From Cantharellus purpuraceus (taxonomy: Eukaryota > Basidiomycota > Agaricomycetes > Cantharellales > Hydnaceae), in assembly GCA_025174535.1 (NCBI GenBank), contig JALBUN010000048.1:2108001-2172000 (forward strand): a stretch of DNA of 64,000 bases. The letters are read 5' to 3'. Below the pieces are notes generated by a model. It searched no databases and was not told the origin of the DNA. It saw only the letters and a program-made list of their open reading frames with translations. Positions 21,647 through 33,466 of this stretch are shown here, piece after piece. Numbering within the stretch: the first letter of the stretch is position 1; each line of letters begins with the position of its first letter. The position numbers and the translations under genes are program-made.

Positions 21647-24600
21647 TTAAAGATTCATAAGAGGGCCAGGTTTGTCTGGATAAGCGGAGTGAAAATCGGA
21701 GACGGATTCGGCTGCGTGATCGAGTTCGGATGCGGAGATCCATGAAGACTCTTCATTGGTGCCTTCATACCCAGTCCATTTGACTAAGTACTGGAGCTTG
21801 CACTTGTATCGACGGTCGATCTTTGAGTCCAGGATCTCGGATATCTCATATTCATTATCTCCTTCGATGATGATCGGGGGAGGTGGAGGTTGCGTGCGAC
21901 CGGAGATCTCGTTTGTGGTAGCGGGTTCGAGCATTGATATATGGAAGACCAGATGAACTGCTCGGAAGTGGTCTGGGAGGTGGAGGGTGAAAGACCTGCT
22001 GCCCGCGCGAGCAATGACCTCATAAGGACCTAAGTATTTCTCGGAGAGTTTCTTCGATGGGCAGGTGGTCCAGAAGTGTTTGGCCTTAACGAATACTTTG
22101 TCTCCGATTTGCAGGTCCGGAGCCAGGATGCGGCGTCGGTCTGCGGAGACTTGATATTGTTTCTGAGCATCGGAGATGGTCTCTCGGAGATGTTGGTGTA
22201 GTTGATTGAGGTCGGTTACAAATTGGCGGGCTTTGGTGGAGGCAAGTTCTTTCTTGGGGTGGACGGAGATGTTTGGATGGTAGCCTTTATTAGCAAAGAA
22301 CGGAGAGATGCTGGTAGTCGCATTTGGAGCGTTGTTGTAGGCAAACTCTGCAATCGGAAGTAGATCAGCCCAGTTGTCTTGTTGATAGTTACAATAGATT
22401 TGGAGATATTGTTCCAGTGACTGATTCATTCGTTCCATTTGTCTGTCTCCTTCAGGGTGGTATCCGGAGGTGAAATGGAGCTTCATGTCGAGAGCCTTTC
22501 CTAATGTGCGGAAGAAGGAGGACACGAACTCCGAGCCCCGATCGGACGTGACATGCGACGGGACTCCGTGTTTAGAGAATATGTGGAGAACAAACAATTT
22601 AGCTAGCGAGGCGGAGGTGATGGTGTCATGCGTCGGAATGAATAGTGACTGTTTGGTGAACCTGTCGACAATCACAAGTATGGTGTCATATCCGAGCGAT
22701 GGGGGGAGCTTCTCTATGAAGTCCATGGAGATGGAGTTCCATGGTTGCTCTGGGATCAGAAGTTGTTTGAGCATTCTGTAGAGTTTGTGCCTTTGCGATT
22801 TTGAGCGCATACACGTGGTGCAGGAGTTACAGTAGTGTTGAATGTATTCCTGCATTTTTGGCCATACATAGTCTTGTCGGATTAATCCTTGTGTGCGATT
22901 TTGCCCGAAGTGGCCGGAGATCGGGTGATCATGATAATACTGCAAAACTCGGAGTCGGAGGCCGTTGGCGTCGGGGACGTATATCCGGTTGTTGTGTCGG
23001 AGGTGTCCTTCAGGGTCAAGTGACCATTTCGGATCGGAAGGGTTGTCCAAGTGTTTAACTGCAACAGGATCGGATCGGAGTGATGAGCGGATGTCGGAAT
23101 GGAGTTGGTCGATGTCCATAATGGTGACAGCTTGGAGAGTGGGAGTCATGAGGGTGGATGCTCATAGGGACGATGCCAGCTGCTTGTTAGTAAACACAGG
23201 ATGAAAGTTGTGTGGGTTTACAGTGGCATAGTCGCTATTCCCCTCTTTAGGGTAGACGTCCCAGCGTCTAGTTAGCGCGTCAGGCTTTGCTCCGAGTCGA
23301 CCTGGATGGAAACGGATAATGAGATTGAACTGAGATAGGTATTTGGACCATCGGACCTGTCTCCGGGTGAGCAGTTTCGTTGTGGAGAAGTATTCCAAGT
23401 TCTTGTGGTCAGTTATGACGTCCACCGGATCGGAGGGACCTTCAAGGTAGTGTCTCCATATCCGGAAGGCTTCATATATGGCAAGGAGCTCTTTGTCATG
23501 GACATCATAGTTCAGTTTGGGGGGCGTAAATGTACACGAGTGAAAAGCGATCAGGTGGACTTGTCCGTCGTCCGGAGAGATGATGGACAGGATCGCAGCA
23601 AGTGCATAGTCGGAGGCGTTGGTCTCTAAAAGGATAGGAACGTCTGGAACCCAATGAGTCAGTATTGGAGCAGAAGTAAAGGCCTTTTTCAAGGTCTCAA
23701 AACTCTGTCTACATTCGTCAGTGAAATTCCATTGGATACCCTTCCTAGTGAGTCGGGTGAGCGGAACAGTGATATCGGAGTAGCCGTGAATAAAGCGGCG
23801 GTAGAAGTTGGCGAACCCGAGGAAGGACTGTACGTCCTTGACTTTCCGGGGTTCTGGCCATTCCTGTATGGCTTTGATTTTGTCATTGGACATTGTTAAT
23901 CCTGCCGGGGAGAGGATATAGCCTAGGTATTCGACCGAGTCGGAGTGGAATTCGCATTTGTCAGTGCGGGCGAAGAGGCCATGCTTTCGGAGGCGTCGGA
24001 GTACCTCTCAGACATGTGTCCGATGTTCTTCTTTGTTGTCCGAATATACCAGAATGTCATCTAAGTAAACGAGGACAGTCACGTCAAGGAGGTTGGCGAA
24101 GGTATCATTCATGAACCTCTGGAAAGCGGCCGGAGCATTGGTTAGTCTGAAGGGCATGACACACCACTCGAAAGCATATCGTGTGCGGAAGGTCGTTTTC
24201 CATTTGTCGCCTTCTTGGATGCGGACTAGATGGTAGGCATGTCGGAGATCTATTTTGGAGTAGATCTTAGCCTTTTGAGGACTCTCGAGTAGGTCTGCGG
24301 TGCGGGGTATGGGGTATCGGTCTTTCTTGGTGATCTTGTTGAGCCCACGGAAGTCGACGCATAGACGGAGTGATCTGTCCTTTTTGCGGACAAATAGGAC
24401 CGGAGCTCCATGAGGAGATAGGGATGGGCGGATGAAGCCTGTGGCCAAGTTCTCATCTATGAATGTCCGGAGAGCCAGTAGCTCTTTTTGTGATAGCGAG
24501 TAGATAGGGCCAAGCGGAGGGGTGGAGTTGTCATCCAGTTCGATCTTGAGATCATATGGTTGGTGTTCCGCTAGAGAGTTGGCTTTAGACTTGCTGAACA

Positions 24601-25326
24601 CGTTGGCGAACTCATGATACTCCTTGGGAACCATAGAGAGGTCCGGTGGAGTGGATTGGGCAGAACGAGTGGCGAGGAATATCGGGTCGGAGAGGTGGAC
24701 CTGGAATGTGTGAGAACCATCCAGCTTGCTTAGTCTGGCGAAGACCATAGCATCCACCATCGATATAAACGGAGGGGTAGACAGAGTATCTATCGGAGTG
24801 GAGTCAGCGGAGGTGGAAGATAATTTCACACCTATAGTTGCTGGTGATGTCAGGGATGACACAGCCTGTACTGGAGAATGGAATGTGATATGGCCCAATG
24901 CCCAGTCAATCAACGGATTGTAGCAGGTGAGCCAGTTATGGCCGAGAACCACAGAACAGCTGGAGTCAAGCAGAGTAACATAGAATGTAAGGGTCTGGAT
25001 TTCTCCGACAGAAAAATGGATAGACAGATCTATAGCTCGTGAAATAACAGCATTAGTAGTGCCATCAAATAATCGGAGTGGTATCAGAGTTATGGTGTAT
25101 GTATGGAGTTTATGTAAATCAGAAAAAGAGGAATTGAGGAAACAGTGAGTAGAACCGGAGTCAATTAATGCTTGAATAGCGGTATCGGGAATGGAGTTGG
25201 AGTGGACGAGGAGGGTAAGGGAGTCGGAGTGGGAAAGAGCGGATGCGTTCAGGCGGACCTCATCTGTCGTACGGGGAGTACCAATGCAGTCCTCAGCCTG
25301 TACGGAGGCTATAGGACTGCTTACTA
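21647..25326 (-). pseudogene. Pol polyprotein of element C (protease, RT, RNase H, integrase, chromodomain)
   Basis: Continues gag in the -1 frame. Order on the minus strand: aspartic protease with LIDSGSTHC near 25160; reverse transcriptase with LVYLDDILVYS near 24060; RNase H with TNASDYALAAIL and TDHKNLEYF (23.3-23.7 kb); integrase with a His/Cys zinc-binding segment, SMDFIEKLP, TSDRGSEFVS and a downstream Glu (DDE set, 22.75-22.43 kb); a GPYEVIARAG segment; and a C-terminal chromodomain (LVKWTGYEGTNEESSW, near 21780) that marks chromoviruses and may steer integration to heterochromatin. Two TGA codons interrupt it (24008-24010 and 23162-23164). TGA here is one C-to-T change from CGA. Otherwise the frame is open to TAA at 21647. 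Confidence 0.9.
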
Positions 25327-26466
25327 TTTTTTTTGGTCTGTCGCTTTAGCGTCAGACTTGTCCGTCATGGCGTTGGCAGCATGGCCCTTTGCCTTTGCTG
25401 TGGACGAGGTTGCCTTGTTGCAATCCTTGGCTTGGTGACCAGGCTTTCCGCAGAACAGACAGAGGTTGTTGTCCATGCGGCGCTGGCATTCCTGCTGGGT
25501 AAGTTTCCTGTCCTTTCCCAGCTTGGTGGAGAGGTCCAGAGTACTCTTGTGAGCTCCAGAGTTATTGCTGGTGCTGGAGTTGTTCTGACCGGAACCGGAA
25601 GCGGCAGCATTACCAGTGTTTGATTTCTGGCCTGAGTTGGCAGTGGCCCGCTTATCAGACCCCTTGTTGGACTTTGGAGTTTTGTCCGATGATTTGTCCG
25701 ATTTGTTGTTAGCCGAATTTTTGCGGGAGACCTCGGATTGACATTCCCAATAATGGGTGTCGATGGATTGGGCGAGCTTGCGAAGGGTAGCCAAAGTATC
25801 CGGCTTACCGACGCGTGATATCTCATCCTTGATGCAGGATGGGAGTCCAACGTAAAATTGGTGTCAGAGTGCGGCGTTGCCCCATTGGACTTTCGGAGCT
25901 AGCTGCTGGAAACTCACAATGTGTTTTGTGATTTTGTGATTTTCCTTCATCCAAAGTCGATCGAGTTCATTCTCGGCATTGGCTTCGGGGTTGTACAGAC
26001 CGAAATTGGTCCGAAGCTCGGAGATGAAGTTGGAGTAGTCCTCTGACCATATCAGGTCATCGGAGTTGTCCATGAGCGCTGGCTCAAAGTAGTCCAGTGC
26101 GGTGCCCTTGAGATAGGACATGGCGAAGGTAACCTTCGCCCGATCGGATGTGAATGCGTCGGGGCGATCACAGAAATTCAACCGGCATTGCACCAAGAAT
26201 GGCTGGAGCTTGCGCAGATCGGAGCCATCGAATGGGTCAGGTTCTCGGACCTTGGTCCAGGACTTAGGGGCTTGTGGGTTACGGATGCTGCTAGTGAGCA
26301 GGGAGATGGCTTGCACCAGATTTGGAGAGGGCGGGGTGTCGTCTTCTTCATTGATGGCCTCTATGTGGTCCGTCAGTTCTTCGACGACCTTGGGGATGGT
26401 GTCGATGCTGGGGGTGGGTACCTCAACGATTTGTGCGCGTTCAGAATTGGCGGTGGATCGTGGCAT
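25324..26466 (-). pseudogene. Gag of element C with CCHC zinc knuckle
   Basis: Starts at ATG 26466 (MPRSTANSERAQIVEVPTP) shortly after the 5' LTR and ends at TAG 25324, about 380 codons. The middle has the Retrotrans_gag pattern: WTKVREPDPFDGSD, LSYLKGTALDYFEP-like and SNFISELRTNFG. A Ser/Asn/Lys-rich linker is followed by CLFCGKPGHQAKDC, a CX2CX4HX4C nucleic-acid-binding knuckle. One in-frame TGA (25864-25866) interrupts it. It ends in the A-run used for frameshifting into pol. It is packaged as the structural capsid protein in intact relatives. Confidence 0.9.
25327..25333 (-). promoter_or_regulatory. Probable -1 ribosomal frameshift heptamer between gag and pol
   Basis: On the minus strand the gag codons read CAA AAA AAA TAG. 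A-AAA-AAA is a standard slippery heptamer placed directly before the gag stop. Slipping back one base reads ATA GTA AGC..., which is exactly the frame that stays open into the protease. The decayed family D copy has the same heptamer at the same place (36300-36306). Confidence 0.75.
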
Positions 26467-26498
26467 TGGTAGGAGTGAGTATGCCAGTTTGAATATAC

Positions 26499-27761
26499 TG
26501 TTACACACTAGGTCCGATTGGGGTCGGAGATTGGATCGGAGGTCGGGTCGGAGTCGGAGTATGTCGTGGGGGTCGGAACGGACTTGGCTTCAGCTTATTG
26601 TTGAAAAAAAATTTCGCCTTGCTGGGGGTGTGTGGAGAGTAGATTTCGAATAGAGACAGAGGTACTGATGGGAACTGGATGTATGCGTAATCGAATTGAA
26701 GATATACTTGAGTAGTATCTTCCTACGAAGTTTGATGAGATCTGGTGTGATATTCGTCTAGATTTTGACAATTTGAGCAGGGAGCAGGAGCAGATGACTC
26801 GAACGAGAGTAAATGCTTAATATAAAATCAACCAGTGGATATTAGGCTTCGCAAACTGGGATTCGAATATATGTTGCAATACTCTGGAAGATTATGCAAA
26901 ATATTTTAGAAATACGCGTTCGTTCCGGAGTTATTCCAGAAACGAATAGTTCAGACACAGACAACAGAAACAGGTGAGAGGAAATTCTCTGGTCCATTGC
27001 ATATCTAGCTAGGTGTGTTTTATACAAGATATGCATGCTAATAACTCGTGATAAAAGTTCTGTGTCATTTGAAACATGGGAAAGAAACTTGTGATAAAAA
27101 CGAAATGGGGGGTGGAGCCAATAGGGAAAAAATGACGAAATAAAATATAAAAGAAATATAGGAGAATGATCTGATGTGTGTGGAGCTTACAGTGGCTTCT
27201 CCTCTTCCCTCCTAACCATTTCCCCTCGCTTTCCTACCTCCCCCTCAACCTCCTGAGCCTCCTATGTGCTCCTATTCCTCCTATCCCCTCTGTTCCCCCT
27301 CTGTTCCCCTCTCCCCTAGAAGTCCGGTCTTCCAAATAACACTTATGTGCTGCGCCCTCACTAATACTGGTGTCCAAGACTTCGGAGACGGAGTACGACT
27401 TAGAGAGTTAGGATCGGACTTAGGAGCTAGGTGTGATTTGATATTTGAACTGGGGAATGAAGTCCCCAGTCGGGCAACTTAAATACATATTTGAAATCTA
27501 ATAATAATTACTCTGGTGATGGGTCTCTGAGGCCGACGGCCTTACATGAGTATGTCCGAGTCCGATGGGGATGGATGTCTGGGTTCCTATGGTGATGCTG
27601 ATGCATCAATCGGAACCGGAGACGGATGGGCGGAATCGGCGGTGACAATCGGACAGGTAAATGGAGACGTGGCGGTTTCCAAATGGAGTATAGATTTCAT
27701 GTGCATGGGGATCTGAGGGGATCGGATGGGGATCTGGGTGTTAATGAATATAGTCATAACA
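26499..27761 (-). repeat. 5' LTR of element C, interrupted
   Basis: Reads TGTTACACACTAGG on the plus strand to CATAACA at 27761. It is about 515 bp after subtracting the B LTR and its duplicated CTTAT. Confidence 0.92.
26599..27341 (-). mobile_element. Solo LTR, family B, inside the 5' LTR of element C
   Basis: 743 bp from TGTTGAAA to AAATAACA, flanked by CTTAT at 26594-26598 and 27342-27346. It is similar to 9768-10517 throughout. It post-dates the insertion of element C. Confidence 0.93.
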
Positions 27762-27766
27762 CATCC

Positions 27767-28101
27767 CCATCAGACTCGGACATACTCATGTAAGGCCATT
27801 GACCTTGGAGACCCATCACCAGAGTAATTATTATTAGATTTCAAATATGTATTTAAGTTGCCCAACTGGGGACTTCATTCCCCAGTTCAAATATTGAATC
27901 ACGCCTAGTTCCTAAGTCCAATCCTAATTATCTAAGTCATACTCCATCTCCAAAATCTCGGACACCGGTATTAGTGAGGGCACAGCACATAAGCTGAAGC
28001 CAAGTCTGTTCTGACCCCCACGATGCACCCTGATTCCTGCTCCAACTCCGACCCAATCTCCAACCCAACCTCCAACCCCCAATCAAACCCAGTGTGTAAC
28101 A
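27767..28101 (+). mobile_element. Right part of the older C LTR split by element C
   Basis: Continues the LTR begun at 18934-19126 and ends GTGTGTAACA at 28101. Together the halves give a normal-length LTR of about 528 bp. It abuts the E LTR sequence from 28102. Confidence 0.85.
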
Positions 28102-30795
28102 TCCTTCCATCATCATTCACATGGCTTCCAATTCTATTCCTCTCTCCAACATCTCTTCTAATAATATGTCACACTGGTCTCTGGAAACAGAGGACTATCA
28201 AAAATATGCTGAGCTCCACAGGCATGTTAAGCCACCTCTGTTTTGGAACCCACAAAATTATGGTGTTAGGGCAAACTCTAAATCACCACAATTCCGTGAA
28301 TGAACAGCTGAGAAGAATATCAAACCCTGCTGCAGCACAACTCCAGAAATGATTTAATGTTTGTACTTTGGTTACAATCCTTTGTATTGGTCAATGCAGA
28401 CTATACGCAGAAAAGTAATACATTTCTTAGCAGCAAGAAATGAATAAGACTTCCAGAGTCTAGAGTTCACAGACACTTAGGGGTCCAGATATTCCAAAAA
28501 GAGGGGAATGCACTTAGAGGCTAAAGGAAGTAGGTGGATGAATCCAACCGTCCAACCAGTGGCACTTAGAAGCAGGTAACAGTGATGTGTGAAGTAGTCT
28601 AGCAACTGCTTCACATGAGTTCAAGCTTCTAATGCTCTGCAAAGGCAGTACACACTAGTAACTTAAACAAGAGCACTAATGGCAGGACTATTGACAGACA
28701 ATCTCACCCTGTAGATTCGTAGTCATGTGAGGCAGATACTACACTCACGCCCAAAGTAGGAATATCACTACTTTGAGTGCAATCAAGTACAATTACACAA
28801 CTGTAAAAGATCCTTGAACTGGTAATCAACAGTTACTGAGATAGAGGATGACACTGTATGTCACTCTAGTCACACTGGTGTGCAGAAGATGGGTAGGATA
28901 TGTTTAATATGTTACTATTTCAGAGGCAGAATGGCCTCCTTATATATTGTATTTACAGGGGCTGAGTAATGCTTCTGGAATATTCTACCTATTAATAGAT
29001 GGAAACTACTGGAAGGTTGTGGAAGGTGGAAGAAAGGGGTAGAATATTCCAAGCCAATCACAGGTTCTGATCACTGAAATAACACTGATCAGGAGCTGAA
29101 TAATGGTTCTGGAAAGTTCTATCTAATAATAGAAGGAAACAGCTAGAATGTTATGGAAAGGGGTAGAATATTCCAAGACAATCACCTGATTTGATCACCC
29201 ATCAGCTGATCTGATCCCTGAACTAGGCACTGATCAGGCAAAAAGAAGGGTGTCCACCCTGTTTTCTGCACTGGTTTGGACAGCCATGGATAGCCACATC
29301 TCAGGTGATGATCTCCACAGAAAATAGTGCCCTGAGAGGCTGTGGTTGTCAAGTTAGAGAATATTTATTGATCAGAGACATCTGAGCTTGAATTCAGGCC
29401 GAATGCCTGGTCCAAAGGGGGAGAGCCGGCTGTGGGAAGGTTTGTGGGCGCCTATGGGTCCACAACTGTAGCACAGCAGAAATAAATGATTCTGGGCCAA
29501 GTTCTGCATGGAATATTCCAGAAAAAATATGAAAAATTAGAGAATATTTGAATAAGTCCATTCCAGGTACAAGCATCAAATATATGCTGATATTTAGGAA
29601 TGGAAAAGCAAAGAATAGCACATTGGTGCTGCATAAATGGAATTTGATAGGGAAAAGGTGGTTCCCATACAACCTCCACATGTCAAAATACTTCCAAACC
29701 TCTTTCAATGTCCAAGATCCCCACCTTGTCTCTTATGCCGTTGGTGACCCCATATTATTTCACGATTCCACTGAACCATATACATTCCTCAGCATTTTGC
29801 CTCTATATCGTAACATGGATAGAAGAGTTGAACATGAGGTAGAGTTTCAGTCACCATCACCAACCTATCCTCCCACTTCAATCCAACTCAGGTTACATCA
29901 TGTCAGGCAAAGGGACCAAATACCCTTGGAATGGAATACCATATGGAGATGGATCACTAAGACAATAAGGAGTATCTGTTGTGGATGCTGACTGAAGTCT
30001 TCATGTGACTCAGGGTTGACTTACCTTCGGAGCTGTAGGGAAGATGGTATTGGTGGATGTTTCTATTGTTCTTTTATATGACTCACCCCTGTTTCATCTT
30101 TTAATTCATTCATACACGACTTACTCATCCTTGTTCTATTTTTGGTTCTTTTATTACTCATCACCTCTGATTCTTACACAAAGATTACCCCTATCTGTTG
30201 CTTCATTTCTCCATGATTTCCCCATTAGTAGTTCAACTTCACATGCTTGATCAGCATTTCTTGCATCATATCACATTATTTGCTCTTCATATGGTGTCAC
30301 TGTGCTCTGGGGATTTGTATATAAAAGGGTGCTAGTTTTCACCTTTGGAATCAATCAACAAGTTGTCAGCCAATGCTCTAAAGTCAAAGTCCATGCTCTA
30401 AGTCTATGCTCTACACTCTACATCACAATCCATCAGCTCTACACTGAGGTAAAGCACCTTGGTTCAACGATCAGATTTCCCTCCCCCACCGAGAGGTTGC
30501 ATCTCCTGAAACCAGCCTTCACGTACCTCCCAACTGGGCTCCCCATCATCCTCCAGTCACAGAGCACAATCAACCATCTTGCCAGAAAGTCCCAGAGTGC
30601 AATCTACTATCTTGACCATCCTTTTTGCTCCCCATCATCCTCCAGTCACAGAGCACTATTACACTTACCCATTACTCAGTGCTACCCCTCGGCCTGACTG
30701 TTCTTTGGCATGCTGAACAACTGCATTACACACCGTCTGTTTGCTAGGACTGTTGCATGCAGGCTTATAGGATCTATTCCATAAGTGAACCAACA
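28102..30795 (+). mobile_element. LTR family E, 5'-truncated and split by an A LTR
   Basis: 28102-28238 plus 29677-30795 match positions ~190-1415 of the E LTR. The first ~190 bp are missing at the junction with the old C LTR. It ends GAACCAACA at 30795. The E open frame (MASNSIPLSNISSNNMSHW...) is present but cut by the A LTR. Most CpG sites of the 38692 copy are TG or CA here, so this is an older copy. Its TATA-like box is near 30317. Confidence 0.85.
28239..29671 (-). mobile_element. Solo LTR, family A, inside E LTR
   Basis: 1433 bp, TGTTTTGGAACC to CCCATACA, flanked by ACCTC at 28234-28238 and 29672-29676. The E sequence reads straight through when it is removed. The TATA-like box (AATATATAAGG, minus strand, near 28945) sets the strand. 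Confidence 0.94.
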
Positions 30796-31256
30796 ATGTG
30801 CTCAATATATGAGCACAATACTTCTACTAGGGAATTGTGCAGCACAGAGTGGTGTGAAACCCACAGGTCAATCGCAAGATTGACTGAACAACTCATGTGT
30901 AATCAACATGAGATGAAGAGCATTAGCAAAGCTAGTGCTCAGGCAGCTAAGATGGCTGCCAAAGCAGGGCATGCTGCCACTACTATGGGGCAGCAGAGCT
31001 AGGAGCAATGTTAAAATTGCTCCAAGAGAACTCTGAGCAATGCAAGTTGCGTTGCTGAAGATCAGATTCTCAACAGGAATCCAAATCCAGAGAGTCTGGA
31101 TCTCCCTGGGGTGAGAGGATCCAACTGAATGATTGGTTGGATGGAGCAAATGAAATTCCCCCAATGGAGGGAATCAGAGACCCAGTAATCCCTGTGAGGC
31201 AAGGATTACTGATCCAGATTGAAGAGGAAACTCCTCAATCTATGGCAAAGGAACTC
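30796..31256 (+). pseudogene. Element F gag N-terminal fragment
   Basis: Reads MCSIYEHNTSTRELCSTEW and then RLTEQLMCNQHEMKSI on the plus strand, the same segment as 7324-7070 in inverse orientation. Stops follow after about 70 codons. Conserved hairpins are present: TGTGCTCA-ATATA-TGAGCACA (30797-30817) and the 9-bp stem CAGTAATCC (31183-31211). It is cut at 31256 by a D LTR. Confidence 0.7.
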
Positions 31257-33236
31257 TGTTACATCCTGTAACACCAAGTCCAAACTCCTGACCTCCATCT
31301 CCTTCATCTCCATCCCCATCAACTCCACCTCCATAACTCCACCTCCATCAACCCCAAACTCCATTATTGTTCTCCTTATAAGTAGTTTCTTCTTATGGGT
31401 TACAACAAACCTCCTTCTTTTATATTGTTTAGTTTCAGTTTGGACTTGGGTCCAAACTCCAATCTCCTTTCCATGTTGTACTCCATATCCATCTTATTGT
31501 CTTATTGTTTCAGTTTCAGCATTCAATTCTCCACATACTTATGGGCTACTCTCTGTCTATTACAGTAGTTCGTATATCGACTAAGATTTGCCCATTAACT
31601 TCTTGGTTGCTAGTTTCTTGACAAGTTGAACTCTGGATCCCTGATCCAACTCCAAACTCCAAACTCCAAAATATTGGACTGATGATCCAAGGGGGTGCAA
31701 CACACAAGTTGAAGCCAAGTCCACTCGATCTGACTCAATAGTATTGCTCCCACCTGTATGGGAACTGGTTTTCCCTTAAAAAGATCTTGTTTAAAGTCCC
31801 GAAACTGTACAATTCCGCTTGATGGCCTTAAAACATCAGCATATATCTGCTGCTTTCTCTTGATTCAGGGCCATTCAAATATTCTCTATTTTTTCATATT
31901 TTTTCGGGAATTTTCCATGCAGAAATGAGTCTACAAACTTATTGTTCTGCTGGGCAAAGTTTTGGGACCCACATGGACCCACAAACCTTCGCAGATGTCA
32001 GCAGCCTCAAAGTCAGCCGGAGTCACCCGGACAACTGACTCATTTTCGATCACATGACTCATTTCAATCTCCGACTCAATCTGGTCACCACTGCCAGTAA
32101 ATCCTCAATATCTTCGCAACCACTGCACCTCCTGACTCCATTTTCAGTGGAGAGTTCAATAGAAGCTGTGCCTACCCATAGCTGTGCTAATCAGCCTGGG
32201 AAACGAAGTATTGACCGAGTTATTTGAGTAATGGTGACTCATGCAATGACTCCTGCCATGACTCATGCTATGACTCCTTCCATGACTCATACCATGACTC
32301 CTGTGATTACTCATACTATGACTCCTGCTCTGAGTCACACTATGACTCCATCCATGACTCATGCCCTGAGTCAGAGCAAATCCAAGCAGCTCATTGGCTA
32401 GGAAACTTCCACCCCCTTCTCACATATTCCACTAGCTTCCAGTAGTTTCCATCTATTAATAGGTAGAAGTTTCCAGTAGTATTAGTCAGCTCCTGTAAAT
32501 ACAATATAAAAGGAGCCCATTCTGCCTCTGAAATAAATAACCATTTCTACCCCATCATTTGCACATCAGTGTGACTAGAGTGACATACAGTGTCATCCTC
32601 TATATCTCAGTAACTGTTGATTGTCCAGTTCAAGGGTCGCTTACAGTTGTGTAACTGTATTCGATTGCACTCGAAGTAGTGATTGTCCTGCTTTGGGCGT
32701 GAGTGTAGTATCTGCCTCACATGACTACGAATCTACAGGGTGAGATTGTCTGTCGATAGTCCTGCCATTAGTGCTCTTGTTTAAGTTACTAGTGTGTACT
32801 GCCTTTGCAGAGCATTAGAATCTTGAACTTGTGTGAAGCAGTTGCTAGACTACTTCACACATCGCTGTTACCCGCTTCAGAGTGCCACTGGTTGAACAGT
32901 TGGATTCATCCACCTACTTCCTCTAGCCTCTAAGTGCATTCCCCTCTTTTTGGAATATCTGGACCCCTAAGCGTCCGTGAACTCTAGACTCTGGAAGTCT
33001 TATTCATTCCCTACTGCTAAGAAACGTATTACCTTCCTGCGTATCGTCTGCATTGACCATTACAACGGATTGTAACCAAAGTACAAACGTTAAATCGTTT
33101 CTGGAGTTGTGCTGCAGTAGGATTTGATATTCTTCTCAGCTGTTCATTCACGGAATTGTGGTGATTTAGAGTTTGCCCTAACACCATAATTTTGTGGGTT
33201 CCAAAACACCACCCTGTCTCCAGTTGAACTGGAACA
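31257..33236 (+). mobile_element. 5' LTR of a truncated D element, interrupted by an A LTR
   Basis: Begins TGTTACATCCTG at 31257 and ends TGGAACA at 33236, about 521 bp without the inserted A LTR. The following GTAAAGTCCC parallels GTATATTC after the C LTR. Its left flank AACTC (31252-31256) has no partner here because the 3' end of the element is lost. Confidence 0.8.
31755..33208 (+). mobile_element. Solo LTR, family A (subtype with GAGTCAT repeats), inside D LTR
   Basis: 1454 bp, TGTATGGGAA to TTCCAAAACA, flanked by CCACC at 31750-31754 and 33209-33213. It has a TATA-like AATATAAAAGG near 32505 and a short, irregular ATGACTC/GAGTCAT array at about 32220-32390. It is inverted relative to the copy at 40872-43992. 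Confidence 0.94.
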
Positions 33237-33346
33237 GTAAAGTCCCATCTCCCTCTTTACTAACAGCCAAACTCTGGCCTTTTCCCATTGAACCCCAAGT
33301 TGTCCCAGAGCTTAACAGTATATACAGACTACTACCCCTGATTGTC

Positions 33347-33466
33347 ATGCCCCCCCAAAGCACCCAAACCTCCATCTGAGTGGGAGTACCACCCACCACC
33401 ATTGAGGAAGTCCCTGGAGAAGCTCCAGTATCTGATCAGGAGCTTGAGGCTGAACTCCAGGACCAT
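33347..33466 (+). pseudogene. Family D gag, N-terminal stub
   Basis: Begins MPPQSTQTSI, a TGA, then VGVPPTTIEEVPGEAPVSDQELEAELQ. The same start is seen on the minus strand at 37436. It is truncated after about 40 codons by an A LTR fragment. Confidence 0.75.

Larger units (their letters stand above)
19127..27761 (-). mobile_element. Ty3/gypsy chromovirus-type element C, nearly complete
   Basis: A full-length LTR retrotransposon in minus orientation: 5' LTR (27761-26499), gag (26466-25324), pol in the -1 frame (to 21647), an antisense accessory gene (19816-21497) and 3' LTR (19653-19127). It spans 8635 bp, or about 7.9 kb without the B LTR nested in its 5' LTR. The TSD is CATCC at 27762-27766 and CACCC (one substitution) at 19122-19126. 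It inserted into an older inverted LTR of its own family. Three in-frame TGA stops, LTR differences and the LTR insertion suggest it is no longer autonomous. RT and integrase cores are otherwise intact. No clear tRNA primer site was seen directly inside the 5' LTR (GTATATTCAAACTGG). Confidence 0.92.

Noticed and set aside
22470..24923. Plus-strand open frames opposite gag-pol of element C (for example 22470-22781, 25333-25623)
   Set aside because: They are shadows of the minus-strand gag-pol with no domain of their own, unlike the accessory gene at 19816-21497.
23162..25866. TGA as selenocysteine or programmed readthrough in element C
   Set aside because: Three separate TGA codons at sites consistent with CGA decay, no special context seen, and the sister family has many other stop types. 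Kept only as a minor question for the shared site.
26467..26498. tRNA primer-binding site after the 5' LTR of element C
   Set aside because: The sequence after the LTR (GTATATTCAAACTGG) does not resemble the usual TGG-starting complement of a tRNA 3' end. Self-priming is possible but cannot be shown here.
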